Notes under the pieces: generated by a model
Databases searched by the model: none
Told to the model about the DNA's origin: nothing
The model's input: only the letters and a program-made list of their open reading frames with translations
Origin: Desulfosporosinus sp. FKB
GTDB taxonomy: Bacteria; Bacillota; Desulfitobacteriia; Desulfitobacteriales; Desulfitobacteriaceae
Reading direction: 5' to 3'
DNA: 64,000 nt
NCBI RefSeq assembly: GCF_002196705.1
Contig: NZ_NADJ01000029.1
Coordinates: forward strand, 22,912-86,911
Translations under genes and position numbers: made by a program
Shown: piece after piece, positions 25,598 through 33,373 of the stretch
Numbering within the stretch: position 1 is the first letter of the stretch
How the letters are laid out: every line of letters starts with the position of its first letter

Positions 25598-26449
25598 ATG
25601 AATATGGTGGAATTTAACAATAATTCTCGAACAAAATGGACAAGAGGAAGTCTCTGGGAAATGACGAAGTACGCACAAGTCATTACCTTGATCGGGGCAG
25701 GCGGCAAAACTACTTGCCTCCAGGCCCTGACCCAAGAAATACAAGCTGCAGGATATCCGGTGATTGCCACAACCACGACGAAAGTGTATCCGGATAACCA
25801 AGTACGGCCATGGCGTCATGCCAATCCTCCGCCCTTTGAGTCTCATGGTGTTTATTTTTGGTATGCTGGCGAAGAACAAGGCAGCGGAAAATGGCTGGGA
25901 AATTCTCCGTCCACAGTCGATAAAGCGGTCTTGGGGGAATGCCGGCGTTACTGGATTGTTGAAGGTGATGGGGCACGGGAGCGCCGTCTAAAGTGTTGGG
26001 CGTCCCATGAACCTCAAATTCCCCTGGGTTCAGATTGCGGAGTTTTGGTTTTGGATGGCAGACTGTGGGGGCAGGAGTTGAAAGACGAGGATATCCATCG
26101 ACCAGAATATTGTCCTTATTTGGTCCATCAGCAGTTCACTGAGGAAAACGCCTGGCGATATTTTAAGAAGTCCCCGGTATTTTACCCTCAGTATCAACAT
26201 CTAGCGTGGGTTATCTTCCTTAATATCCCTCAGCGGCCTGTTCACGGACATCCTATACAAGCGGAGTCTTCTGAGAGAGCGTATTTCTCTGATTTAAGGG
26301 CCCCCGAACCTGAAGTTCTGCTCGATGCTCTTTACCGCAAGGGGACGGAAGAGGTGCACTCTAAAGGATTGAAGGTAAAGCCAAGAAGCTTTAGACTGGC
26401 TGCAGGTGATGCTAAAGGGGGGAAGCTGCAATGGTTCGACTTGTGGTAA
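25598..26449 (+). CDS. yqeC: YqeC, accessory protein for selenium-dependent Mo hydroxylases
   Basis: A P-loop protein with ITLIGAGGKTTCLQAL as Walker A (about 30 residues from the start) and the TTTTKVYP segment nearby. WIVEGDGARERRLKCWA near residue 125 is a second family hallmark. YqeC is a genomic marker of selenium-dependent Mo hydroxylases; its reaction is not established. An in-frame extension to 25529 exists, but the ATG codons at 25598/25604 give a length closer to family members. It follows xdhD after about 190 bases and overlaps the next gene by 19. Confidence 0.88.
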   Translation: MNMVEFNNNSRTKWTRGSLWEMTKYAQVITLIGAGGKTTCLQALTQEIQAAGYPVIATTTTKVYPDNQVRPWRHANPPPFESHGVYFWYAGEEQGSGKWLGNSPSTVDKAVLGECRRYWIVEGDGARERRLKCWASHEPQIPLGSDCGVLVLDGRLWGQELKDEDIHRPEYCPYLVHQQFTEENAWRYFKKSPVFYPQYQHLAWVIFLNIPQRPVHGHPIQAESSERAYFSDLRAPEPEVLLDALYRKGTEEVHSKGLKVKPRSFRLAAGDAKGGKLQWFDLW

Positions 26450-27111
26450 TGGCGGCTGGGCAAGCAACTCGCATGGGACGGGATAAACTGGCGTTACCTT
26501 ACATAAATACTACTGTCCTCGGGCATGTCATCCATACCATTTTAGAAGGGATTATACTGCAGCAAAAGTTATCACAGAACTTATCTCGGGATTTATCCCG
26601 CGAATTATCTCAAGATTTGCCTAAAGGATTAATAGAAATTCATGTGGTTACGCGACGGCCTCCGGAAGACTATCTGACTAAGGATACGCTTCTTTCTTTT
26701 CAAGAAATGGGGGGGAAGTGGTTTCAAGTCCCCCAAGCAATTCCTCTTTCGGAAACTCTTCGGATTGGGCTAAGGGATTTACAGAAAACTACTCTGATGG
26801 TGGGCTTTTTACCCGGGGATCAGGTTGGCATTACCTCTCAAGGACTGGCAGGATGTTTTGAACAGGCCCTGAGAGAGGCTCCGGACTTTTTAGTGCCGGT
26901 CTCTCAGACAGGAGTCGGTTCTCCGGTCTTTTTCCACCGCCGCTATGTTTCGGAACTCCGTGAGCTGCAAGGGGAAGAAGGGGGAAGGAAGGTTTTATAC
27001 CGTTATCCTGAACGTTGGGCTCGGCAGCGAGTAAAAGAAACCTTCCTGCAGGATGTGGATACACCTGAAGAGTATCAGGCCTGGATGGACTATATTCAAA
27101 AGAAAGATTAA
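26431..27111 (+). CDS. mocA: MocA-like nucleotidyltransferase (Mo cofactor maturation)
   Basis: A GT-A-fold nucleotidyltransferase with the start motif VVMAAGQATRMGRDKLALPY, as in MocA/YgfJ, which convert Mo-molybdopterin to its cytosine dinucleotide form. GFLPGDQVGIT (near 129) replaces the usual LxDQP segment and VGSPVFFHRRY follows near 166. It is 226 residues long because of a repeat-derived insertion at residues ~47-62 (see the repeat at 26569). GGGGGGAAG lies before the ATG and overlaps the end of yqeC, so the two are translationally coupled. Confidence 0.85.
   Translation: MVRLVVMAAGQATRMGRDKLALPYINTTVLGHVIHTILEGIILQQKLSQNLSRDLSRELSQDLPKGLIEIHVVTRRPPEDYLTKDTLLSFQEMGGKWFQVPQAIPLSETLRIGLRDLQKTTLMVGFLPGDQVGITSQGLAGCFEQALREAPDFLVPVSQTGVGSPVFFHRRYVSELRELQGEEGGRKVLYRYPERWARQRVKETFLQDVDTPEEYQAWMDYIQKKD
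26569..26616 (+). repeat. 12-bp in-frame tandem repeat inside the mocA-like gene
   Basis: Four units start with TTATC: 26569, 26581, 26593 and 26605. They encode LSQN, LSRD, LSRE and LSQD, followed by the related LPKG. The repeat lengthens a surface loop after the first helix. A unit count that varies between strains would be expected. Confidence 0.8.
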
Positions 27112-27152
27112 AACTCCATTTAATTAAAGACTATGGTAAGGAGAATCGCGTT

Positions 27153-28001
27153 ATGGATAAGAAACTTAAGCTGAATGGACCCGTCGTCTTAGTTCGCGGA
27201 GCCGGAGAGCAAGCTACAGGGGTCGGATGGTCTTTGGCCAAAGCGGGATTCCGAGTCGTCATGACGGAAGTCCCCAAGCCCTTAATGGTTCGCTGGCCGG
27301 TATGTTTTGGCACGGCTGTTGTGAAGGGCAATTGGCAAGTTGAAGGAATTGCGGCGAATCTCGTTTCTGAAGCAGAGACGTGCGCTAGTGTTTGGGAAGA
27401 TGGTGCTATTCCAATTTTGATCGATCCCGAGCTTCAGTGTTTAGCAAGATTGAAGCCGACTTTCTTAGTTGATGCCATTCTGGCGAAACGGAACATAGGG
27501 ACACGTCGGGATATGGCACTATTGACTATAGGCTTAGGTCCTGGCTTTACGGCTGGTGATGATGTGGACCTGGTCATAGAAACGAACCGAGGACATGACT
27601 TGGGCAGGTTAATCTACACAGGTCCGGCCCAGCCGAATACGGGAATTCCGGGCAATATTGCCGGATATACCAAAGAACGCGTCGTTTATTCCCAACAGGC
27701 AGGAGTCTTTCGGGTCAAACGAAATATCGGCGAGAAGGTTCAGGCGGGAGAATGTTTGGGGATTATTGATGACGGACTTAGTTCCCAGGAGATAGCATCC
27801 TCTATTGACGGAGTTTTACGAGGACTACTGCTGGACGGAACACCGGTAGATGCTGCGGTCAAAGTAGGCGATATTGATCCTCGAGGGAAGAACGAGTATT
27901 GTTATACGATTTCTGAAAAGGCCCGTGCTATTGGTGCAGCAGTCCTGCTTGGAATTATAGAGAGTAATCGGTTGAATCCTCTTAGTCTGAAAGCGGAATA
28001 G
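27153..28001 (+). CDS. yqeB: YqeB, selenium-dependent Mo cofactor biosynthesis protein
   Basis: This 282-residue protein matches the YqeB/EF2563 family. It begins GPVVLVRGAGEQATGVGWSL (a Rossmann-like glycine motif). VDAILAKRNIGT lies near 110, then LGPGFTAGDDVDLVIETNRGHDLG near 128-151 and TGPAQPNTGIPGNI near 157. The C-terminal ~90 residues resemble a biotinyl/lipoyl-like barrel (GEKVQAGECLGIIDD). Together with YqeC it marks selenium-dependent Mo hydroxylases. AAGGAG precedes the ATG. It closes the xdhD-yqeC-mocA-yqeB set; a separate riboswitch-controlled xanthine dehydrogenase operon follows. Confidence 0.9.
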   Translation: MDKKLKLNGPVVLVRGAGEQATGVGWSLAKAGFRVVMTEVPKPLMVRWPVCFGTAVVKGNWQVEGIAANLVSEAETCASVWEDGAIPILIDPELQCLARLKPTFLVDAILAKRNIGTRRDMALLTIGLGPGFTAGDDVDLVIETNRGHDLGRLIYTGPAQPNTGIPGNIAGYTKERVVYSQQAGVFRVKRNIGEKVQAGECLGIIDDGLSSQEIASSIDGVLRGLLLDGTPVDAAVKVGDIDPRGKNEYCYTISEKARAIGAAVLLGIIESNRLNPLSLKAE

Positions 28002-28042
28002 CAATAATAATTTGGGCTTTTAATAAATTACAAGTAGGAATT

Positions 28043-28072
28043 TTACCGAGCCTGACGAATAGATAGTATAGT
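28043..28072 (+). promoter_or_regulatory. Possible sigma-A promoter of the xanthine dehydrogenase operon
   Basis: TATAGT (28067-28072) is a good -10. TTACCG (28043-28048), 18 bases upstream, is a weak -35. The start site would fall near 28079, about 20 bases before the riboswitch. Confidence 0.4.
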
Positions 28073-28100
28073 AAGAAAAAAATGAATAGTTCTGCTCAAA

Positions 28101-28165
28101 CTCATATATCCTTGATAATCGGATCAAGGGTGTCTACGAGGCAACCGTAATTGCTTCTCTATGAG
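28101..28165 (+). promoter_or_regulatory. Guanine-class purine riboswitch aptamer
   Basis: The three-way junction fits the purine riboswitch. P1 is CTCATA (28101-28106) with TATGAG (28160-28165). P2 is CCTTGAT (28110-28116) with ATCAAGG (28123-28129), loop AATCGG. J2/3 is GTGTCTAC, the family core. P3 is GAGGCAA (28138-28144) with TTGCTTC (28151-28157), loop CCGTAA. The base just before the 3' strand of P1 (28159, position 74 in xpt numbering) is C, which pairs with guanine, hypoxanthine or xanthine rather than adenine. It lies in the leader of the four-gene xanthine dehydrogenase operon. Confidence 0.9.
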
Positions 28166-28205
28166 CCATGATGGTTTATGGAGAAACAATTACGGTTGCT
28201 TTTTT
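28141..28205 (+). terminator. Riboswitch-controlled terminator overlapping aptamer P3
   Basis: GCAACCGTAATTG (28141-28153) pairs perfectly with CAATTACGGTTGC (28187-28199). TTCTC (28155-28159) can add to GAGAA (28181-28185). A T6 run follows (28200-28205). The 5' arm is P3, its loop and J3/1 of the aptamer, so aptamer and terminator cannot coexist. Ligand binding should prevent termination: an ON switch. Confidence 0.85.
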
Positions 28206-28247
28206 GTGGACTATTTTTATCGGGCTCTAAGCAAGGGAGGACATTCC

Positions 28248-29090
28248 ATGAAGTATTATCAACCGCAAAGTGTCAATGAAGCCATAGAAATAGCACATTC
28301 ATCTCAAGGAATGTTTTTGGCCGGAGGAACGGATCTGGTACTTCAAATGCAGAAACGTAAGATCCAACCCAAGGCGTTGATTGACCTTGGCAGAATTCCG
28401 GAACTTCGAGATATCAAGGAAACGAAAGAGTATATAGAAATCGGCAGCATGGCAACCTTCTCTGATATGGGACAGAATCAATTAATTGCAGAGAAGGCAG
28501 CTTCTCTCTGGTTAGCTTGCCAGACGATGGGTTCGCCGCAGATTCGCAATCAGGCGACCATTGGCGGAAATCTCGGAAACTGTTCTCCAGCGGCCGATGG
28601 CTTGCCTCCTCTCTTAGCCTTAGGGGCTGAAGCCGTTTTAATTTCCGGCGAAGGAGAGAAGCAGATGCCTCTTGCTGACTTATTAGAGCAGACGCCGTTA
28701 CTTTCTCCAGGTACTCTGATTGTCGGATTTAAAATACCTAAAATTTATCAGTTGAGTGGATTTGCCAAACTAGGCCGACGTGAAGCCTTAGCCATTGCTC
28801 GCTTAAGTGTTGCTGTGGCTCTGGAACTTGATGGTTCAAAGGCAGGAAAGGTCCGGGTCGCGTTAGGTGCCGTCGGCAGACGCGCTTTTCTTAGTGACTC
28901 GCTGGCTCAAGCTTTAAGCCAGCGGGAGTTTAATGAATCATGGCTGGAACTGGGGATTAGTCAAGTTCAAGGTGTTGTCCGCGCTGCTTTGGGAGACAGA
29001 GCATCAGCTCCTTATAAACGGGTTGCCGTGGCCGGTGTTTTTCGTGAAGCGATTGCTTCTTTGAGGCAGCAAGGAGGTTTGGATAAATGA
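28248..29090 (+). CDS. xdhB: Xanthine dehydrogenase, FAD-binding subunit
   Basis: A 280-residue FAD subunit of the xanthine dehydrogenase family. FLAGGTDL near residue 24 and TIGGNLGNCSPAADGLPP near 105 are the flavin-binding motifs. It passes electrons from the Fe-S subunit to an acceptor. The ORF is open back to 28161, but that part lies in the riboswitch expression platform; ATG 28248 has GGGAGG at the right distance. It overlaps the next gene by 4 bases (ATGA). Confidence 0.92.
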   Translation: MKYYQPQSVNEAIEIAHSSQGMFLAGGTDLVLQMQKRKIQPKALIDLGRIPELRDIKETKEYIEIGSMATFSDMGQNQLIAEKAASLWLACQTMGSPQIRNQATIGGNLGNCSPAADGLPPLLALGAEAVLISGEGEKQMPLADLLEQTPLLSPGTLIVGFKIPKIYQLSGFAKLGRREALAIARLSVAVALELDGSKAGKVRVALGAVGRRAFLSDSLAQALSQREFNESWLELGISQVQGVVRAALGDRASAPYKRVAVAGVFREAIASLRQQGGLDK

Positions 29091-29554
29091 TAACGATTGA
29101 ATTTAGCGTTAACGATAAAACCTATGTTTTAGAGGTCGATCCGAGAGAACGATTGCTGGATGTGCTGCGCAATCGCTTGGGCTTGATGGGGACAAAGGAA
29201 GGATGCGGAGAAGGAGAATGCGGAGCCTGCACCGTGATTTTAGACGGAAAAACCGTCAACTCCTGTCTCATTCTGGCAGGCCAAGTCCATAACTCCGTGA
29301 TTACGACGATTGAGGGTGTCGGGAATCGTCAGAGCCCCCATCCTGTTCAAAAGGCTTTTGTGGAAGTTGGCGCCGTACAATGTGGTTTTTGTACTCCGGG
29401 GATGGTTCTTTCTGCGAAAAATTTACTGGACAAGAATCCTCATCCCAGCGACGAGGAAATCGGAGTTGCTTTATCTGGAAACCTCTGCCGCTGTACGGGC
29501 TATGATAAGATTCTGCGCGCTGTCAAGCTGGCTGCTGAGGAGGGAAAACAATGA
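29087..29554 (+). CDS. xdhC: Xanthine dehydrogenase, 2Fe-2S subunit
   Basis: A 155-residue small subunit with two [2Fe-2S] clusters. The first is GCGEGECGACTV plus SCL (near 42-63), the second QCGFC (near 101) plus LCRCTGY (near 135). AGGAGG precedes the ATG, which overlaps the FAD gene stop as ATGA; its own stop overlaps the next ATG in the same way. It moves electrons from the Mo centre to FAD. Confidence 0.94.
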   Translation: MITIEFSVNDKTYVLEVDPRERLLDVLRNRLGLMGTKEGCGEGECGACTVILDGKTVNSCLILAGQVHNSVITTIEGVGNRQSPHPVQKAFVEVGAVQCGFCTPGMVLSAKNLLDKNPHPSDEEIGVALSGNLCRCTGYDKILRAVKLAAEEGKQ

Positions 29555-30816
29555 AAACTGATGTAGTAGGTTCTCGAGTCCTGCGCGAAGATTCTTGGGG
29601 AAAGGTTTTTGGTCAGACGAAGTTTCCGGCAGATGTCAACCTTCCCAACCAACTATACGGAGTTGTTGTACGCAGTCCTCATCCTCATGCTCGGATTCTG
29701 AGTATTAACAGCGAAGAAGCCATGAAGCTCGCAGGTGTTGCAGCTGTTCTGACGGCTAAAGATGTGCCCCATAATTCTCATGGTGTATTGTTCAGGGATC
29801 AGCCGGTTATCGCCGACTATGTCCGTATGGTAGGGGACCCGGTTGCCGTTGTGGGAGCAGAAACCATGGAGATCGCCCGTGAGGCAGCGGAGCGAATCAG
29901 GGTTGACTATGAAATTTTACCGCCTATCTTTGACCCTGAGGAGGCCATGAAGCCGGAGGTTCCGTCTCTCCACCCGGAGCTTCAGCCTACTAATGTTCTA
30001 TATCACCTGCCTATTCGCCGGGGATCGCTGGAGGAAGGCTGGGTCAAGTCAGATGTTGTCGTCGAACAAGTCTATAAAACACCGCATGTGGATCATGCTT
30101 TTCTCCAACCGGAGGCGGTTCTCGCTTACTTGGACGAACGGGGGCATATGGTGGTTCAGACTGCTACGCAATATGCCCACTATGATCGCGGAGAAATTGC
30201 TCATGCCCTAGGGTTTCGTTACAGCCAGGTGCAAGTAAAGACTTTGGCTGTCGGTGGTGCTTTCGGCGGACGGGAAGATATCTCTCTGCAAATTATTGCG
30301 GCCTTACTGGCTTTGAAGACTCAGAGAGCCGTCAAAATGGAGAATACTCGGGAAGAATCTTTTTATTCCCACAGCAAACGTCATCCGATGACCATGTATT
30401 ACAAGACAGGAGCTGCCAGGGATGGCAAGCTTGTAGCCCTGCAGGCTAAGATTATTGGTGATGCAGGGGCGTATGCTTCCTGGAGCGTCAATGTTTTGCG
30501 CAAATCTGCTGTTCATGCTACAGGGCCCTATGCAATACCCAATGTTGAGATAGACAGTTTTGCAGTATTTACGAATAATCCCTTTACCGGTGCGATGCGG
30601 GGCTTCGGTGCGGCTCAAACGGTACTGGCCTATGAGAGCCAGATGGATCTTTTAGCTAAGAAGTTGGGAATATCACCTTTAGAAATTCGATTGCGCAATT
30701 GTTTCCAAGTGGGAAGCATCACGGCAACGGGACAAGAGCTGACAAGCAGTGTTCCTCTGGATCAATGTTTAGCCAAGATCGCCCCATATTTTCGAAGTGA
30801 GGTGGAAACTCTATGA
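29551..30816 (+). CDS. Xanthine dehydrogenase, Mo-binding subunit, N-terminal half
   Basis: This 421-residue protein matches only the first part of an xdhA-type large subunit. It has the a/b hammerhead start (VVGSRVLREDSWGKVFG), a GGAFGGRED molybdopterin motif near 235 and GAMRGFGAAQ near 347, but ends before the domain that carries the catalytic glutamate. The rest is encoded by the next gene, which starts within its stop codon (ATGA at 30813). Both halves have complete ends, so this looks like a true split, as in NdhL/NdhM of nicotinate dehydrogenase from Eubacterium barkeri. The fused XdhD encoded at 22841-25405 has both halves in one chain. Confidence 0.88.
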   Translation: MKTDVVGSRVLREDSWGKVFGQTKFPADVNLPNQLYGVVVRSPHPHARILSINSEEAMKLAGVAAVLTAKDVPHNSHGVLFRDQPVIADYVRMVGDPVAVVGAETMEIAREAAERIRVDYEILPPIFDPEEAMKPEVPSLHPELQPTNVLYHLPIRRGSLEEGWVKSDVVVEQVYKTPHVDHAFLQPEAVLAYLDERGHMVVQTATQYAHYDRGEIAHALGFRYSQVQVKTLAVGGAFGGREDISLQIIAALLALKTQRAVKMENTREESFYSHSKRHPMTMYYKTGAARDGKLVALQAKIIGDAGAYASWSVNVLRKSAVHATGPYAIPNVEIDSFAVFTNNPFTGAMRGFGAAQTVLAYESQMDLLAKKLGISPLEIRLRNCFQVGSITATGQELTSSVPLDQCLAKIAPYFRSEVETL

Positions 30817-31814
30817 AAAAGCGGGGAATAGGTTTGGGCTGCGCCTGGTATGGGACCGGGTACGGCAATGGCTTTCCGGATGTTTCAAGTGCTTTTGTGG
30901 AAATTCATGACGATGGTTCGGCTACGGTCCTGACTGGGGCCGTGGATGTGGGGCAGGGCAGCAGTTCGATTTTTGCGCAAATTGCCGCTGAAGAACTAGG
31001 CCTGAGAGCAGAAGATATTTGTGTTAATACGGCAGATACAGATGTAACTCCCGATTCAGGGACTACTGCTGCAACCCGTCAAACGTATAATACCGGCAAT
31101 GCGGTCCTCAAAGCGGTTCGTCAGGCGAAGTCTCGCTTACTGACCTTTGCCGCCCGTGAATTTTCCTGTCCCACACCGGAGGGTATAGAGCTTAAGGCAG
31201 GATATATCGGAGTCAAGGGTGATCCGTCCCGACGGATGATTCTGGGGTATATGGTTTTTAAAGCCCGTTTAAATGGGGAGCGCTTTATCAGCGCGGAAAG
31301 TTCGACAGCCCGTTCGACTCCCGTGGATCTGACGAGCGGACAGGGGGCGCCTTACTGGCCCTATTCCTTTGGCTGTCAGGCGGCGGAAGTGGAAGTAGAT
31401 ACGGAAACAGGCAAGGTGAAAGTTCTTAAAGTTATCGCCGTTCATGATGTGGGAAAGGCCTTAAATCCTACCCAAGTCGAAGGGCAAATTGCAGGCGGAG
31501 TGACGCAGGGTATCGGTTATGCTCTTCTGGAAGAACTTGAGTTACAAAAGGGAATGATTAAAAATCCGGCATTTTCCAGTTATCTGATTCCCACGGCACT
31601 GGATGTGCCTAAAATAGAAGCATACTTTGTCGAAGAAGCTGAAGAGAGCGGCCCTTATGGCGCCAAGGGCCTCGGTGAACCTGCGATGCTTCCGACGGTT
31701 GCTGCTGTTATCAATGCAATCGATGATGCTGTGGGGGTAAGGATCACTGCGTTACCAGCGACACCGGAAAAGATCCTGCAGGCACTAGCAGAAAAAAAGG
31801 AGGAATTGGGGTAA
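30813..31814 (+). CDS. Xanthine dehydrogenase, Mo-binding subunit, C-terminal half
   Basis: The 333-residue protein starts as MKKRGIGLGCAWYGTGYGNG and carries the second molybdopterin region: VDVGQGSSSIFAQIAAEE near 45, PDSGTTAATRQT near 79, and YGAKGLGEPAM near 281 with the expected catalytic Glu. It is equivalent to NdhM of nicotinate dehydrogenase. Translation is coupled to the preceding half through ATGA. The operon order (FAD, FeS, Mo-N, Mo-C) equals that of the ndhFSLM operon, but the purine riboswitch and neighbours argue for a purine substrate. Confidence 0.88.
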   Translation: MKKRGIGLGCAWYGTGYGNGFPDVSSAFVEIHDDGSATVLTGAVDVGQGSSSIFAQIAAEELGLRAEDICVNTADTDVTPDSGTTAATRQTYNTGNAVLKAVRQAKSRLLTFAAREFSCPTPEGIELKAGYIGVKGDPSRRMILGYMVFKARLNGERFISAESSTARSTPVDLTSGQGAPYWPYSFGCQAAEVEVDTETGKVKVLKVIAVHDVGKALNPTQVEGQIAGGVTQGIGYALLEELELQKGMIKNPAFSSYLIPTALDVPKIEAYFVEEAEESGPYGAKGLGEPAMLPTVAAVINAIDDAVGVRITALPATPEKILQALAEKKEELG

Positions 31815-31898
31815 ACTATAAAAATACTGTGCTTTATGTTTTGGCATCAAGGTCAGTCAGAATGAGGCATTAAATGTCGATTTTAGGGAGGGCTGCTC

Positions 31899-33260
31899 AT
31901 GTCAAGCGTGTCAAAGAATTCTACGCCTCCAGCCAATCATGGTTTTCTCGATAGCTATTTTCACCTATCCGAATTGGGAACCAATGTGCGGACCGAAATT
32001 CTAGCCGGAGTGACAACCTTTGTCACTATGGCCTATATCCTTTTCGTTAATCCGAATATTTTAAAAGACGCGGGAATGCCCATGAATGCAACCTTTGCTG
32101 CTACGGCGATTGCTGCTGCTGTCGCAACCTTAATCATGGGTGTGTATGCTAACTATCCAATCGCTATGGCTCCCGGGATGGGGCTTAATGCATTTTTCAC
32201 CTATTCAGTCGTCATCAACATGCATCTTCCCTGGCAAACTGCTCTCGGGGCGGTCTTTATTTCCGGATTAATTTTCTTTCTCTTAACCGTTACAAAAGTC
32301 CGGGAATGGATTATGGAAGGAGTTCCTACGGTTTTACGCCTTTCTATCGGCGTCGGTATTGGGCTGTTTATCGCGTTTATTGGGCTGCAAGATGGCGGTC
32401 TTGTCACAGCCAATAAGGATACTCTGGTTCAATTAGGCAATATGAAGTCTCCCAGTGTCCTTGTGACTGTATTCGGCTTAATTGTGACCGGATTTTTTAT
32501 GGCTAAACGGATTAAAGGCGGTTTATTGTACGGAATTTTCCTGACTACAATTTTCAGTATGTTTATGGGCGTTAAGCAGTTTCCAACGGGCATATCGAGT
32601 TTTGTTGCCTTCTCCAATCCTTTCCATGCTGTAGCACCGATTATGGGTAAACTTGATCTTAAAGGTGTATTTAATTATGGTTTAATCTCAATTCTCTTTG
32701 CCTTTACGTTTGTCGATTTATTTGATAATATAGGGACCTTACTGGGGATTTCCCGCAAAGCTGGTCTTTTGGATGAAAACGGCAATCTGCCAAGAGTCGG
32801 CAGAGCTTTGATGTCCGATTCGATAGGTACAATGTTTGGTTCTATTATGGGAACTCCAACGGTAACGTCCTATATTGAAAGTACGGCAGGCGTAGCTGAG
32901 GGCGGCAAAAGTGGTTTAACTGCAGTAACCGTTGCAGTTCTTTTCGTTTTCGCCATTATCTTTGCTCCCCTTGTTGGTTTAATCCCAAGTCAAGCAACAG
33001 CACCTGTTCTTATTTTGGTAGGTGTCTTGATGATGGGCGAAGTAGTTCATATCAATTTTGAAGATTTTACAGATGCTTTCCCGGCCTTTATCACCATCGT
33101 CATGATGCCTTTAACTTATTCTATTGCCCAAGGCTTGGCATTTGGGTTCATGTCTTATACCATTATTAAATTAATTACCGGAAGACACAAAGAAAACAAT
33201 GCTGTAACCTATATCTTAACTATCTTATTTATCATTCACTTTATCCTTGGTGGGGGTTAA
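31899..33260 (+). CDS. NCS2-family purine permease (AzgA/PbuG type)
   Basis: The 453-residue polytopic protein belongs to the AzgA-like branch that carries adenine, guanine and hypoxanthine. It begins with the typical soluble start LDSYFHLSELGTNVRTEILAGVTTFVTMAYI. It has APGMGLNAFFTY near 95, FVDLFDNIGTLLGISRKAGLL near 270 and GTPTVTSYIESTAGVAEGGKSG near 318, all family hallmarks. It differs from the permease at 452, which is of the UraA/xanthine branch, so the locus can import both oxidised and amino or keto purines. GGGAGGG precedes the ATG. It may be read from the xanthine dehydrogenase operon, 84 bases upstream. Confidence 0.93.
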   Translation: MSSVSKNSTPPANHGFLDSYFHLSELGTNVRTEILAGVTTFVTMAYILFVNPNILKDAGMPMNATFAATAIAAAVATLIMGVYANYPIAMAPGMGLNAFFTYSVVINMHLPWQTALGAVFISGLIFFLLTVTKVREWIMEGVPTVLRLSIGVGIGLFIAFIGLQDGGLVTANKDTLVQLGNMKSPSVLVTVFGLIVTGFFMAKRIKGGLLYGIFLTTIFSMFMGVKQFPTGISSFVAFSNPFHAVAPIMGKLDLKGVFNYGLISILFAFTFVDLFDNIGTLLGISRKAGLLDENGNLPRVGRALMSDSIGTMFGSIMGTPTVTSYIESTAGVAEGGKSGLTAVTVAVLFVFAIIFAPLVGLIPSQATAPVLILVGVLMMGEVVHINFEDFTDAFPAFITIVMMPLTYSIAQGLAFGFMSYTIIKLITGRHKENNAVTYILTILFIIHFILGGG

Positions 33261-33276
33261 TAAGTCACGGGTATTA

Positions 33277-33314
33277 AGGAGAGATGTGTATGAAACGTTA
33301 AGAACATCTCTCCT
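33277..33314 (+). other. Hairpin containing an RBS and a three-codon ORF
   Basis: AGGAGAGATGT (33277-33287) pairs with ACATCTCTCCT (33304-33314). The 5' arm is an RBS for ATG AAA CGT TAA at 33290-33301, which lies in the loop. It sits between the permease and deaminase genes. Confidence 0.5.
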
Positions 33315-33373
33315 GATTCCTAGGTTTTTACGTGAATAATACTCTTTCGGAAGAGGAAAAGGTGGAATTTAGT

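Noticed and set aside
28161..28247. Upstream extension of the FAD subunit gene
   Set aside because: The extension would start inside the riboswitch aptamer and run through its terminator. ATG 28248 has a strong RBS and begins the family sequence.
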